Below are positions 25,681 through 33,290 of a stretch of DNA of 64,000 nucleotides, piece after piece. The position numbers and the translations under genes are program-made. Under the pieces are notes generated by a model, which was not told the origin of the DNA, ran no database searches, and saw only the letters and a program-made list of their open reading frames with translations. The stretch's first letter is position 1. Every line of letters starts with the position of its first letter. The DNA lies in NCBI RefSeq assembly GCF_900142365.1, contig NZ_FRAP01000011.1, positions 62,001-126,000 on the forward strand. Reading direction: 5' to 3'. The DNA comes from Pseudonocardia thermophila (GTDB lineage Bacteria > Actinomycetota > Actinomycetes > Mycobacteriales > Pseudonocardiaceae).

Positions 25681-25726
25681 ACGACGGCGCCGTGATCAAC
25701 AGACCTGTTGATCACGGCGCCGTCGT
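25681..25726. terminator. Palindromic hairpin between convergent P450 and CoA-transferase genes
   Basis: Arms 25681-25702 and 25705-25726 are perfectly complementary over 22 bp around AC. It lies 17 nt after the stop of the minus-strand CoA-transferase gene and also backs up the P450 terminator, so it probably serves the minus strand mainly. Confidence 0.65.
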
Positions 25727-25743
25727 TGTCGACCCGGCTCGGT

Positions 25744-28104
25744 TCAGCGCACCGTGCCCTGCTCCCGCAGCGACCGGATCTCCTCAGGGGCGAAGCCGCA
25801 CTCGGCGAGGATCTCGTCGGAGTGCGCACCGAGGTCGGGTGCCAGCCGGTGCGGGACCACCGCGGCGTCGCTGACCCGCAGCAACTGGTCGAACTCGCGG
25901 ACGCGGCCCAGCGTGGGGTGCGGGCACTCGGCCACCCGGCGGCTGCGGTGGTTCGCCGGGTCGCGCAGGAACGCGGCGTTGTTGTACGGCCGCGGCTCCA
26001 TCGCCGGGACCCCGGCCCGGCCCAGCGCGGCGAGCCACTCCTCCGTCGGCCGGGTGCGGAACGCGTCGTCGAGCAGCGCGGCGAGCTCGTAGTCGTTCTC
26101 GACGCGGGCGGCGGGGGAGGAGAACCGGTCCAGCGCGGCGAACCCGACGCCGGTCGCGCGGCTGAGGGCGGCGATCTCCTGCTCAGTGGCGGCGACGACG
26201 CAGATCCAGCCGTCCGCCGTCTCGTAGAGCCGCTCCAGCGCGGAGAAGCCGGTCTGCAGGGGGTCGAGCCGGCCGGCGTTGAGCACCTCGCGGTCGCCGG
26301 CGCGCCGCACGATGTGCGCCATGTGCACCAGCGCCGAGTTGAGCTGCGGTACCTCCACGTACGGGGCGCGGCCCTCGCGGCGGCGCACCAGCAGCGCGGT
26401 CAACATGGCGACCGCACCGATCAGGCCGCCGCCCGGGTCGGCGTTGCCCAGCGGATAGAGCGGCTCGTTGAACTGGCCGCCCGCCTCGAACCCGGCGCCG
26501 GCGTACCCGGAGATCATCGGCTCGAAGCTCTGCCGGTCCCGCAGCGGGCCGGAGCTGCCCCAGCCGGGGGCGTACAGGTAGATCGCGTCCGGGTTGATCG
26601 CGGCGACATCAGCCGCGCCGACCCCGAGCCGCTCGGCCGCGCCGGGCCGCATGTTGTGGTGGACGACGTCGGCCCAGCGCACGAGGTGGTCGAGCACCCG
26701 CCGCCCGGCATCGGTCTTGAGATCCATGGCGAGCGAGCGCTTCCCGGCCTGGGCGCTGCGGAAGAGCGGCGCCAGCCCGCGCAGCGGATCGCCCGAGGTC
26801 GGTTCCAGCTTGACGACCTGCGCGCCGAGGTCGGCGAGCAGGCGGCTGCCGTACGGCCCGGCGAAGTACGCACCGAGGTCGAGGATCTTCACCCCGTCCA
26901 GCAGTGGGCCCGTGGCGGGGGGACCCGGCGCGAACCACGGCCGTTCCCGCTCCGGGCCGCCGGCGAACGCGAGCGCCGACGGATCGGGCACCCGCTCCTC
27001 GCCGCGCACCGACGGCGCCGGGCCCCGGTCGAAGCGGATCGGCGGCGCGACCTGCTCGAGGGGGCCGAGCTGCGGATCGTCGACGGTGCACACCATCCCG
27101 TTGACGCGGGTCTGCTCCTCGTCGAACACCGCGCCCGGCCGCAGCTGCGGCACCACGCACACGTCGGCCTCGGTGAGGACGGCGACCCAGTGGTCGCGCG
27201 GCTTCGTCAGGAACGCCGCGGGCAGCTCCTTGTCGAGGACGCGCTTCTCCTCCTCGGTCAGCCGGATGCCCATCTCCGCCGCGGAGCCGTCGGAGCTGCG
27301 GATGTGCACGTCCAGGCCGAGCGCGCGCATCAGCCGGTCGAAGCCGCCCACGGCGCCCGTGTGCACGCCGATGTACTCGTCGTCGGCGCAGCGGAAGGAG
27401 CCGGTCACCAGGCGGGTCGCTCGCACGGTCGTGTAGTCGTCCTTGGTGCGGGCGGTCAGCTGAGCGTTGTCGGCGTCGCCCCAGTACAGCGACAGGTAGG
27501 CCAGCGCGCCGTCGACGAGCGAGGTCTCCACGGCCCGCCCGATCCCGTCGAAGCTGCGCCGGTAGAGCGCACCGAGCAGCCCGACGAGGGCCAGGTGGGC
27601 CGCCCCGACCGACGCGAACGGCAGCGCCTCGAAGATCGGCGGCGGGCGATGGCCGAGCTGCTCGGCCATCGTGCCGACGTAGGCGTGCACGAGCGCCTCG
27701 TAGCCGGGCAGGGCCGGGTCGACGTCGCTCGGGCCGAACCCGGTGACCGACACGTGCACCAGGTGCGGGTGCCGCTCGTGCAGCTGCGCGTACCCGAGCC
27801 CGAGCCGTTCCGCGACGCCCGGGCGCCAGCTGCAGACCACGACGTCGGCGTCGGTGAGCAGGGCGTCGATCCGCTTCGCCCCGTCGGGGCTGCGCAGATC
27901 GAGCTCGGCGCAGCGCTTGCCGCGGTTGAACACCGCGTGCTCGGCAGGGCGCCGCACCCGCAGCGGATCACCGCCGGGCGGCTCGATCCGGACGACGTCG
28001 GCGCCGTAGTCGGCGAGGAAACCACCGATCCGCGCGCCCGCGGCCTCGCGGCTGCAGTCGACGACGCGCAGCCCGGCGAGCGGACCGGGTTCGTTCGCAC
28101 TCAT
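25744..28104 (-). CDS. Fused tandem CaiB/BaiF (family III) CoA-transferase
   Basis: The 786-residue protein holds two full family III CoA-transferase domains, about 8-380 and 400-780. Each begins with a Rossmann-like LxGLRVVDCSRE or LDGVKILDLGAYFAGPYGSRLLADLGA element. The N-domain keeps the catalytic aspartate (SLVDGAL, Asp198), which forms the CoA-aspartyl anhydride. The matching place in the C-domain reads PQLNSAL, with Asn for Asp. These enzymes normally work as interlocked dimers, so the fusion may be an internal heterodimer with one active site. ATG at 28104 lies 43 nt after the upstream dehydrogenase stop, in the same operon. Confidence 0.85.
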   Translation of the reverse strand: MSANEPGPLAGLRVVDCSREAAGARIGGFLADYGADVVRIEPPGGDPLRVRRPAEHAVFNRGKRCAELDLRSPDGAKRIDALLTDADVVVCSWRPGVAERLGLGYAQLHERHPHLVHVSVTGFGPSDVDPALPGYEALVHAYVGTMAEQLGHRPPPIFEALPFASVGAAHLALVGLLGALYRRSFDGIGRAVETSLVDGALAYLSLYWGDADNAQLTARTKDDYTTVRATRLVTGSFRCADDEYIGVHTGAVGGFDRLMRALGLDVHIRSSDGSAAEMGIRLTEEEKRVLDKELPAAFLTKPRDHWVAVLTEADVCVVPQLRPGAVFDEEQTRVNGMVCTVDDPQLGPLEQVAPPIRFDRGPAPSVRGEERVPDPSALAFAGGPERERPWFAPGPPATGPLLDGVKILDLGAYFAGPYGSRLLADLGAQVVKLEPTSGDPLRGLAPLFRSAQAGKRSLAMDLKTDAGRRVLDHLVRWADVVHHNMRPGAAERLGVGAADVAAINPDAIYLYAPGWGSSGPLRDRQSFEPMISGYAGAGFEAGGQFNEPLYPLGNADPGGGLIGAVAMLTALLVRRREGRAPYVEVPQLNSALVHMAHIVRRAGDREVLNAGRLDPLQTGFSALERLYETADGWICVVAATEQEIAALSRATGVGFAALDRFSSPAARVENDYELAALLDDAFRTRPTEEWLAALGRAGVPAMEPRPYNNAAFLRDPANHRSRRVAECPHPTLGRVREFDQLLRVSDAAVVPHRLAPDLGAHSDEILAECGFAPEEIRSLREQGTVR

Positions 28105-28147
28105 CTGAAGATGCACCACCCCGGGGGTCTGAGGACTTCGGAGCCGA

Positions 28148-29284
28148 TCAGCCGACCGGCTCCCGTAGCTGGTCGGCGAGCCCGGTGAGGCGGTGGAGCC
28201 GCTCGTGGTGCGCGTGCGGGTCGCCGAAGAGGATCGCGGAGCTGCGGGAGCGGCGGAAGTGCAGGTGCGCCGGGTGCTCCCAGGTGAAGCCGATACCGCC
28301 GTGGACCTGGATGTTCTTCGCCGCCACGTCGACGTAGGCCCGCGAGCAGACCGACTTCGCGACGCTCGCAGCCACCGGTAGCTCGTCCGGCGCGTCAGCA
28401 GCCGCCAGCGCAGCCCGCGCCGCTGTCTCGGCCGCGCACTGCACCTGCAGGAACATCTCCGCGCACAGGTGCTTGACGGCCTGGAAGCTGCCGATGGGGC
28501 GGCCGAACTGGACCCGGGTGCCGGCGTACTCCACCGCCATGTCCAGCACGCGGCGGCTGGCGCCCGCCTGCTCGGCGGCCAGCGCTGCCGCGGCGTACTG
28601 CAGCACCTTCTCCAGCACCGGGCCGGCCGCGCCCACGGCGCCGACCGGCCGCGCCGGGGCGTCGCGGAACACGACCTCGGCGAGCTTGCGGGTCGGGTCC
28701 ATCGTCGGGATCGGGCGGACGTCGACGGCGGCCCGGTCGACGGCGAAGAGCGCCGGGCCTTCCGGGGAGGCGGTGAAGACCAGCACCAGGCCAGCCACCA
28801 GCGCGTCCAGCACGTAGTGCTTCGTCCCGGACACGGTCCACCCGGTGGCAGCCGGCGTGGCCGTGCAGCCGGCACCGACCTCGTCCCAGCGGCCGGACCG
28901 ATCGGCGATCGCCACGGTGGCGACGAGCGACCCGTCCGCGATCCCCGGCAGGTAGTCGCGGCACGCGTCGGCGTCGCCCGACTCCAGCAGGGCGCGGGCG
29001 GCCAGCACCGCGCTGGCGAGGTACGGCCCGCAGAACAGCGCCCGGCCCATCTCCTCCAGCACGACCGCTTGTTCGACGAACCCGGCCCCGGCGCCGCCGT
29101 ACTGCTCGGGGATCGCGATCCCGACGAGGCCGAGCTCGCGGGCGAGCTGGTCCCACACCGCCGGGTCGTGGCCCTCGTCGGTCTCCATGAGCCGGCGGAC
29201 GTCGTCCTCCGCGGACTTCGCTTCGAGGAACTCCCGGATGACGGTGCGCAGTTCCGTCAGCTCCTGGTCGGGGGCAGAACTCAT
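28148..29284 (-). CDS. Acyl-CoA dehydrogenase, smaller-type subunit
   Basis: The 378-residue protein shows the family C-domain clearly (YAGTRVQFGRPIGSFQAVKHLCAEM, VHGGIGFTWEHPAHLHFRR) and an N-domain beginning TELRTVIREFLEAK. The middle domain lacks the SEPEAGSD motif, again like a FadE29-type partner chain. It is divergent from a full-length dehydrogenase at 29415, and both have the same promoter motif, so the two chains may form one heteromeric enzyme. ATG at 29284 is preferred over upstream in-frame starts because those would lie before the promoter. Confidence 0.8.
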   Translation of the reverse strand: MSSAPDQELTELRTVIREFLEAKSAEDDVRRLMETDEGHDPAVWDQLARELGLVGIAIPEQYGGAGAGFVEQAVVLEEMGRALFCGPYLASAVLAARALLESGDADACRDYLPGIADGSLVATVAIADRSGRWDEVGAGCTATPAATGWTVSGTKHYVLDALVAGLVLVFTASPEGPALFAVDRAAVDVRPIPTMDPTRKLAEVVFRDAPARPVGAVGAAGPVLEKVLQYAAAALAAEQAGASRRVLDMAVEYAGTRVQFGRPIGSFQAVKHLCAEMFLQVQCAAETAARAALAAADAPDELPVAASVAKSVCSRAYVDVAAKNIQVHGGIGFTWEHPAHLHFRRSRSSAILFGDPHAHHERLHRLTGLADQLREPVG

Positions 29285-29325
29285 GCGTCGCTCGTCCAAC
29301 CTCGTGCGGTGGTCATGACCAGTCC

Positions 29326-29406
29326 ACGTTCGGCCCGCTCCGTTACCGGGCTCGTTAGAGCCGGACGGGCCGGTAACGGGCGGTGTAATAGGCCCTGCCG
29401 CATCGT
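29326..29406. promoter_or_regulatory. Divergent double GTAACG promoter between the two acyl-CoA dehydrogenase genes
   Basis: Plus strand: GTAACG (29373-29378), GTAATA (29385-29390), ten bases, CATCGT (29401-29406), eight bases to GTG at 29415. Minus strand: CTAACG (29358-29353), GTAACG (29346-29341), nine bases, GAACGT (29331-29326), with ATG at 29284. The plus arm again gives a near-leaderless start. Confidence 0.65.
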
Positions 29407-29414
29407 CGGGCACC

Positions 29415-30617
29415 GTGAACGCGCTGAGTGACGACGAGGTCCATCGCCTGCTCGACGCGGTTCTGGGACCGCGGGACGCCTCGAGGCGCGCGACGACCCT
29501 CGGCGCAGGCGGGTACGACCTGGAGGCCGGGCGCCGCTACCTCGCGGCCGTCGCCGGCACCGGGCTCGCCGTGCCGACCTGGCCGGTGGAGTTCGGCGGG
29601 CTGGGCGCCGACGCCGCGGAGGCGCGGCGGCTGGAGGCCCTGCACCACCGATACGCCATGCCGGACATGTACCCGTTCCGGGTCGGGCTGAAGTTCGTCG
29701 GCCCCACCCTGCTCGCCCACGGCACGCCCGAGCAGCAGCAGCGCTGGCTCGCCGCGATCGCGAGCGGCAAGGAGATCTGGTGCCAGATGTTCTCCGAGCC
29801 CGAGGCCGGATCGGACCTGGCGAACGTCGCGACGATCGCGCGCCGCGGGCCCGCCGGGGACTGGATCCTCACCGGGCAGAAGGTCTGGACGAGCCGCGCC
29901 GCCTACGCCGACTGGGGCATCTGCCTCGCCCGTACCGACCCGGACGTGCCGAAGCACCGCGGGATGACGATGTTCGCCGTCGACATGTCCGCTCCCGGGG
30001 TTGACGTGAGGCCGCTGCGCCAGATGAACGGCGACGCCAGCTTCAGCGAGGTCTTCCTGACCGACGTCCCGGTGCCCGACGAGAACCGGATCGGCGAGGT
30101 CGGCCAGGGCTGGAAGGTCGCGCTGACGCTGCTCGCGCACGAGCGGTCCAACGCCGACCGCAGCGCGCCACCGGCCCGGGACGCCCCGCTGCTGCCGTCG
30201 TGGCTGACGGAGCTAGCGGACTCCGGGGCGCTCGCGGACCCCGTGCTGCGTGAGGAGGCGATGGAGCTGTTCTGCTACGACCGCGCCATCCACCACCTGC
30301 AGCAGCGCGCCGCGGAGCTGCGCGCCGCGGGCAAGCCCGGCCCGGAGGGCTCCGGGCTGAAGGTGCACGGCGCCCGCTCGTTCAAGCGCCGCGTCGACCT
30401 GCTCGCCCGCGCCCGCGGGGCCGAGGCGCTGCGCTCGGACTGGCCCGGCTGCGTCGACCTGCTCACGGCGCCGTCGATGTCGATCCGCGGCGGCACCGAC
30501 GAGATCCAGCTCAACGTCATCGGCGAGCGCATCCTCGGCCTGCCCGCCGAGCCCCGCGTCGACCGCGATGTCCCGTGGACCGTGGCGCGCCGCGGGGCCA
30601 TCACGCCGTCCCGATGA
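29415..30617 (+). CDS. Acyl-CoA dehydrogenase, full-length subunit
   Basis: The 400-residue flavoprotein carries all usual landmarks: PTWPVEFGGLGAD, CQMFSEPEAGSDLANV, WTSRAAYADWG for FAD and substrate binding, and IRGGTDEIQLNVIGERILGLP at the end. It removes two hydrogens from an acyl-CoA. It probably pairs with the divergently encoded chain at 28148. GTG at 29415 follows the -10 by only eight bases and has no ribosome site, so leaderless translation is likely. The stop codon lies inside a 14-bp tandem repeat. Confidence 0.85.
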   Translation: MNALSDDEVHRLLDAVLGPRDASRRATTLGAGGYDLEAGRRYLAAVAGTGLAVPTWPVEFGGLGADAAEARRLEALHHRYAMPDMYPFRVGLKFVGPTLLAHGTPEQQQRWLAAIASGKEIWCQMFSEPEAGSDLANVATIARRGPAGDWILTGQKVWTSRAAYADWGICLARTDPDVPKHRGMTMFAVDMSAPGVDVRPLRQMNGDASFSEVFLTDVPVPDENRIGEVGQGWKVALTLLAHERSNADRSAPPARDAPLLPSWLTELADSGALADPVLREEAMELFCYDRAIHHLQQRAAELRAAGKPGPEGSGLKVHGARSFKRRVDLLARARGAEALRSDWPGCVDLLTAPSMSIRGGTDEIQLNVIGERILGLPAEPRVDRDVPWTVARRGAITPSR

Positions 30618-30667
30618 CACCACCGCGATGACACCACCGCGATAACACCACTGCGATAACGCCGAAC
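30612..30667 (+). repeat. Four tandem 14-bp repeats at the end of the dehydrogenase gene
   Basis: Units begin at 30612, 30626, 30640 and 30654. The first two are identical (CGATGACACCACCG); the third and fourth drift to CGATAAC. The dehydrogenase stop codon (30615-30617) lies in unit one. The last unit supplies the first half-site of the next GTAACG-type promoter. Confidence 0.7.
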
Positions 30668-30689
30668 GTAATCACCGGGCGACGACGGT
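30656..30689 (+). promoter_or_regulatory. GTAACG-type promoter of the thioesterase-MaoC-hydratase operon
   Basis: ATAACG (30656-30661) and GTAATC (30668-30673) repeat with 12-bp period; ten bases later GACGGT (30684-30689) fits the -10, and the ATG at 30697 is seven bases on. It is the weakest match of the set, but position and geometry are conserved. Confidence 0.5.
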
Positions 30690-30696
30690 GGAGGAC

Positions 30697-31146
30697 ATGA
30701 GCACCCCGTTCGCCGATTTCCGCCGCGTCGAGGAGATCAAGGCACCCGACGCCGGGAAGTCGGGACACATCGACATCGTGCAGATCACCGGCCTGTTCTT
30801 CGACGCGTTCATGAGCTACCTCGTACCCGGCCTCGGCCTGGAGCGCACCGCTGTCTTCTCGCCGACGGGCCGGCCGATCGTGCGGTCGACCAGCGTGGAC
30901 GTGCAGGCGGAGATCCACCCGGGCCAGGTGCTGCAGGTCGGCGTGCGCGCGGCGACGCGCCGCTCGCGCTCGTTCACCCTGGAGGGCCTGCTCGCCCACG
31001 ACGACCGCCCGGTGGCCCGTGGGGAGCTGGTGCTGGTGACCATCGACCCGAGCGCCGGCCGGTCGATCGAGATCCCGGCGCAGCTGTGGGCGGCCGTGGA
31101 ACGCGTCGAGGGCCGCACGATCGCGGTCGAGCCGAAGCGTGCGTAG
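30697..31146 (+). CDS. Hot-dog thioesterase-like protein (4HBT/PaaI type)
   Basis: The 149-residue protein has a single hot-dog fold: an N-terminal helix DIVQITGLFFDAFMSYLVPGL, then strands around PIVRSTSVDVQAEIHPGQVLQVGVRA and RSFTLEGLLAHDDRPVARGELVLVTID. This is the acyl-CoA thioesterase/acyl-binding layout; no catalytic residue is obvious. It is first in a five-gene operon that ends with an enoyl-CoA hydratase. It may release or edit a CoA ester. GTG at 30688 would add three residues, but ATG at 30697 suits the promoter. Confidence 0.7.
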   Translation: MSTPFADFRRVEEIKAPDAGKSGHIDIVQITGLFFDAFMSYLVPGLGLERTAVFSPTGRPIVRSTSVDVQAEIHPGQVLQVGVRAATRRSRSFTLEGLLAHDDRPVARGELVLVTIDPSAGRSIEIPAQLWAAVERVEGRTIAVEPKRA

Positions 31147-31162
31147 TTCTGGAGGAACAGAC

Positions 31163-31468
31163 GTGAAGATCCGTACCGGTCAGCGCCTGCGCAGTGCGAC
31201 GTGCGACGCCGAGGTGATGGTCCTGCGCGCCCCGGCCGACGACGTCGACCTGCGCTGCGGCGGCCATCCCGTGCACGACCGGCTGGTGTCGGCCGATCCG
31301 GCACCGCTCGACGACGCCTTCGCCGGCGGCACCGAGCTGGGCAAGCGCTACGTGAACGAGGACGGCTCCCTGGAGCTGCTCTGCGTCCACGCGGGGAAGG
31401 GCTCCCTGTCCGTGGGCTCGACGCCGCTGCAGATCAAGTCGGCCCAGCCGCTCCCGGCGTCGGACTGA
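31163..31468 (+). CDS. Conserved small protein of unknown function
   Basis: The 101-residue protein reads IRTGQRLRSATCDAEVMVLRAP early, then LRCGGHPV, GTELGKRYVNEDG and a short IKSAQPLP tail. I recall similar small proteins beside actinobacterial acyl-CoA genes but know no function. Two cysteines (in ATC and LRC) could form a metal or disulfide site. GTG start with a strong GGAGGA site 6 nt upstream. It lies between the thioesterase and the split MaoC pair, with 16- and 7-nt gaps, so it is part of that operon. Confidence 0.7.
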   Translation: MKIRTGQRLRSATCDAEVMVLRAPADDVDLRCGGHPVHDRLVSADPAPLDDAFAGGTELGKRYVNEDGSLELLCVHAGKGSLSVGSTPLQIKSAQPLPASD

Positions 31469-31475
31469 CCACGGC

Positions 31476-31946
31476 ATGTCGACGGAGACGACAGCCGGGA
31501 CCGAGCCCGCCGCGCTCGTCGGCCGCGCCGGGGCCCCGTTCCCGGTGCGGATCGAGCACGGCAAGGTGGCGGAGTTCGCCCGCGCCGTCGGGCTCGATCC
31601 GGCTGAGCTGGCCGGGTCCGACGGGGAACCGGTCCCGCCCGCCACGTTCCTGACGACGGCCCGTCTCTGGTCCGGGCCGGCCAACGACCCGTGGACCGGG
31701 GCCGGTCGCAACCGGTCCCGGGTCCTGCACGGCGAGCAGGAGTTCGTCTTCCACGGCCGCTGCCCGCGGGTGGGGGAGACGCTGACCGCGACCTCGCGGA
31801 TCGAGTCCGTCTTCGAGAAGAGCGGACGCCGCGGCGGAACGCTCCGCTTCTCGGTCACCGTCACCGAGTTCCGGGACGCCGCCGGGACCCTGGTCGCCGA
31901 GGCGCGCAGCACCGGCATCGAGACGTCGCGGGCGGCCACCGGATGA
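31476..31946 (+). CDS. MaoC-like N-terminal (FAS1-like) hydratase subunit
   Basis: The 156-residue protein matches the FAS1-like N-terminal half of double-hot-dog hydratases: LVGRAGAPFPVRIEHGKVAEFARAVG, PVPPATFLTT and VLHGEQEFVFHGRCPRVGETLTA. It lacks the D-x-N-P-x-H catalytic loop. The next gene encodes the half that has it and overlaps by 4 nt (ATGA). Together they should form a heterodimeric enoyl-CoA hydratase like ChsH1-ChsH2 for bulky substrates. Confidence 0.8.
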   Translation: MSTETTAGTEPAALVGRAGAPFPVRIEHGKVAEFARAVGLDPAELAGSDGEPVPPATFLTTARLWSGPANDPWTGAGRNRSRVLHGEQEFVFHGRCPRVGETLTATSRIESVFEKSGRRGGTLRFSVTVTEFRDAAGTLVAEARSTGIETSRAATG

Positions 31947-32380
31947 GTGCCCCACCGAGCTGGAACGACCTGCAGGTCGGGGCCGCCCCGCCGGCGTACG
32001 TGGACGGCCCGATGACGCTGACCGACATCGTCCGCTACCAGGGCGCGTCAGGGGACCTGAACCCGCTCCACCACGATCCCGGCTACGCGCAGGCGGCCGG
32101 CTACTCCGGCCCGTTCGCGGTCGGGATGCGCCAAGCCGGTGTGCTCGCCGCGCAGGCGGGGCGCTGGCTGGGGCACGCGAACGTGCGCCGGTTCCGGGTG
32201 CGGTTCCAGGAGCAGGCGTGGCCGGGCGACGTCCTGGTCTACGAGATGCGGGTGACCGGCAAGCGCGAGGAGGGCGGGGAGCGGCTCGTCGACCTCGAGC
32301 TGACCTGCACGCGCCAGGGCGGTGGGGTGCACCTGCGCGGCACCGCCACCTACGCCGTACCGGACAGGAGCGGGGCATGA
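31943..32380 (+). CDS. MaoC-like C-terminal, catalytic hydratase subunit
   Basis: The 145-residue hot-dog protein carries the hydratase loop GASGDLNPLHHDPGYA with catalytic Asp38 and His43, followed by GPFAVGMRQAGVLA and FRVRFQEQAWPGDVL. It adds water to a 2-enoyl-CoA in complex with the FAS1-like partner upstream. ATG at 31943 overlaps the previous stop, and its own stop overlaps the crotonase start (ATGA), giving tight coupling of three hydratase-type genes. Confidence 0.85.
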   Translation: MSAPPSWNDLQVGAAPPAYVDGPMTLTDIVRYQGASGDLNPLHHDPGYAQAAGYSGPFAVGMRQAGVLAAQAGRWLGHANVRRFRVRFQEQAWPGDVLVYEMRVTGKREEGGERLVDLELTCTRQGGGVHLRGTATYAVPDRSGA

Positions 32381-33183
32381 GCGACTCGCCGGACGACGTC
32401 GTCCTGTACGAGGTGGCCGACGGGGTCGCCATCCTCACCTTCAACCGGCCGGAGCGGAACAACGCCTGGAACCTCGATCTGGAGTTCCGCTACTTCGACC
32501 TGCTCGACGCGGCGGAGGCCGATCCCGCGGTGCGGGTCGTCGTCGTCACCGCGACCGGCCGGTGCTTCTGCCCGGGCGCGGACTTCCAGCGGCTCGACGC
32601 GAAGGCCAACGGTGCCCCGCCCCCGGAGCGGCGGCGGCCCATCAGCTACCCGTTCCACATCCGCAAGCCGATGATCGCTGCCATCAACGGGCCGGCGGCC
32701 GGGCTGGGGCTCGTGCAGGCCGCGCTGTGCGACGTGCGCTTCGCGGCGGTCGGCACCCGGATGACGACCGCGTTCACCCGGCGCGGACTGATCGCCGAGC
32801 ACCTGATCTCCTGGTTGCTGCCGCGCCTGGTCGGGCACGGCGTCGCGAGCGATCTCCTGCTCTCCGGGCGCATGTTCACCGCGGAGGAGGCGTGCGCGAT
32901 GGGGCTGGTGAACCGGGTGGTGCCGGCCGAGGACCTGCTCGCCGAGACCCTCGCCTACGCCAAGGACATGGCCGCGAACTGCTCGCCACTGGCGATGGCG
33001 CAGGTCAAGCAGCAGCTGCGCGCGGACTGGCTGCGCAGCCCCGAGGCCGCGCTCGCGTCGTTCGAGGAGCTGAACCTCGATCCGCGCCGCCGGGCGGAGC
33101 TGCGGGAGGGGGTGGCGAGCTTCCGGGAACGGCGCCCACCCCGGTTCCCGCCGCTGGCGGACGTGCACCAGATCGGGATCTGA
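32377..33183 (+). CDS. Enoyl-CoA hydratase/isomerase (crotonase family)
   Basis: The 268-residue crotonase has oxyanion-hole elements RCFCPGADFQRLD and AAINGPAAGLGLVQAALCD and a helix with FTRRGLIAEHLISWLLPRLVG. The Ile-Ala-Glu segment recalls isomerase or dehalogenase-type members, so hydration is not certain given that a MaoC hydratase is encoded just upstream. ATG at 32377 overlaps the MaoC stop. It is the last metabolic gene of the left locus; the regulator gene starts 108 bp later. Confidence 0.8.
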   Translation: MSDSPDDVVLYEVADGVAILTFNRPERNNAWNLDLEFRYFDLLDAAEADPAVRVVVVTATGRCFCPGADFQRLDAKANGAPPPERRRPISYPFHIRKPMIAAINGPAAGLGLVQAALCDVRFAAVGTRMTTAFTRRGLIAEHLISWLLPRLVGHGVASDLLLSGRMFTAEEACAMGLVNRVVPAEDLLAETLAYAKDMAANCSPLAMAQVKQQLRADWLRSPEAALASFEELNLDPRRRAELREGVASFRERRPPRFPPLADVHQIGI

Positions 33184-33290
33184 CGCCGCGGGTTGCGGAA
33201 ATCCCCGTGCCGGTACGGATCCGCTGCGCGTGGCCGGGTGCCAGATTGGCGGCGGTCGAGGAACGCGTGGGTGCGGGAGGTCGAGACTCG

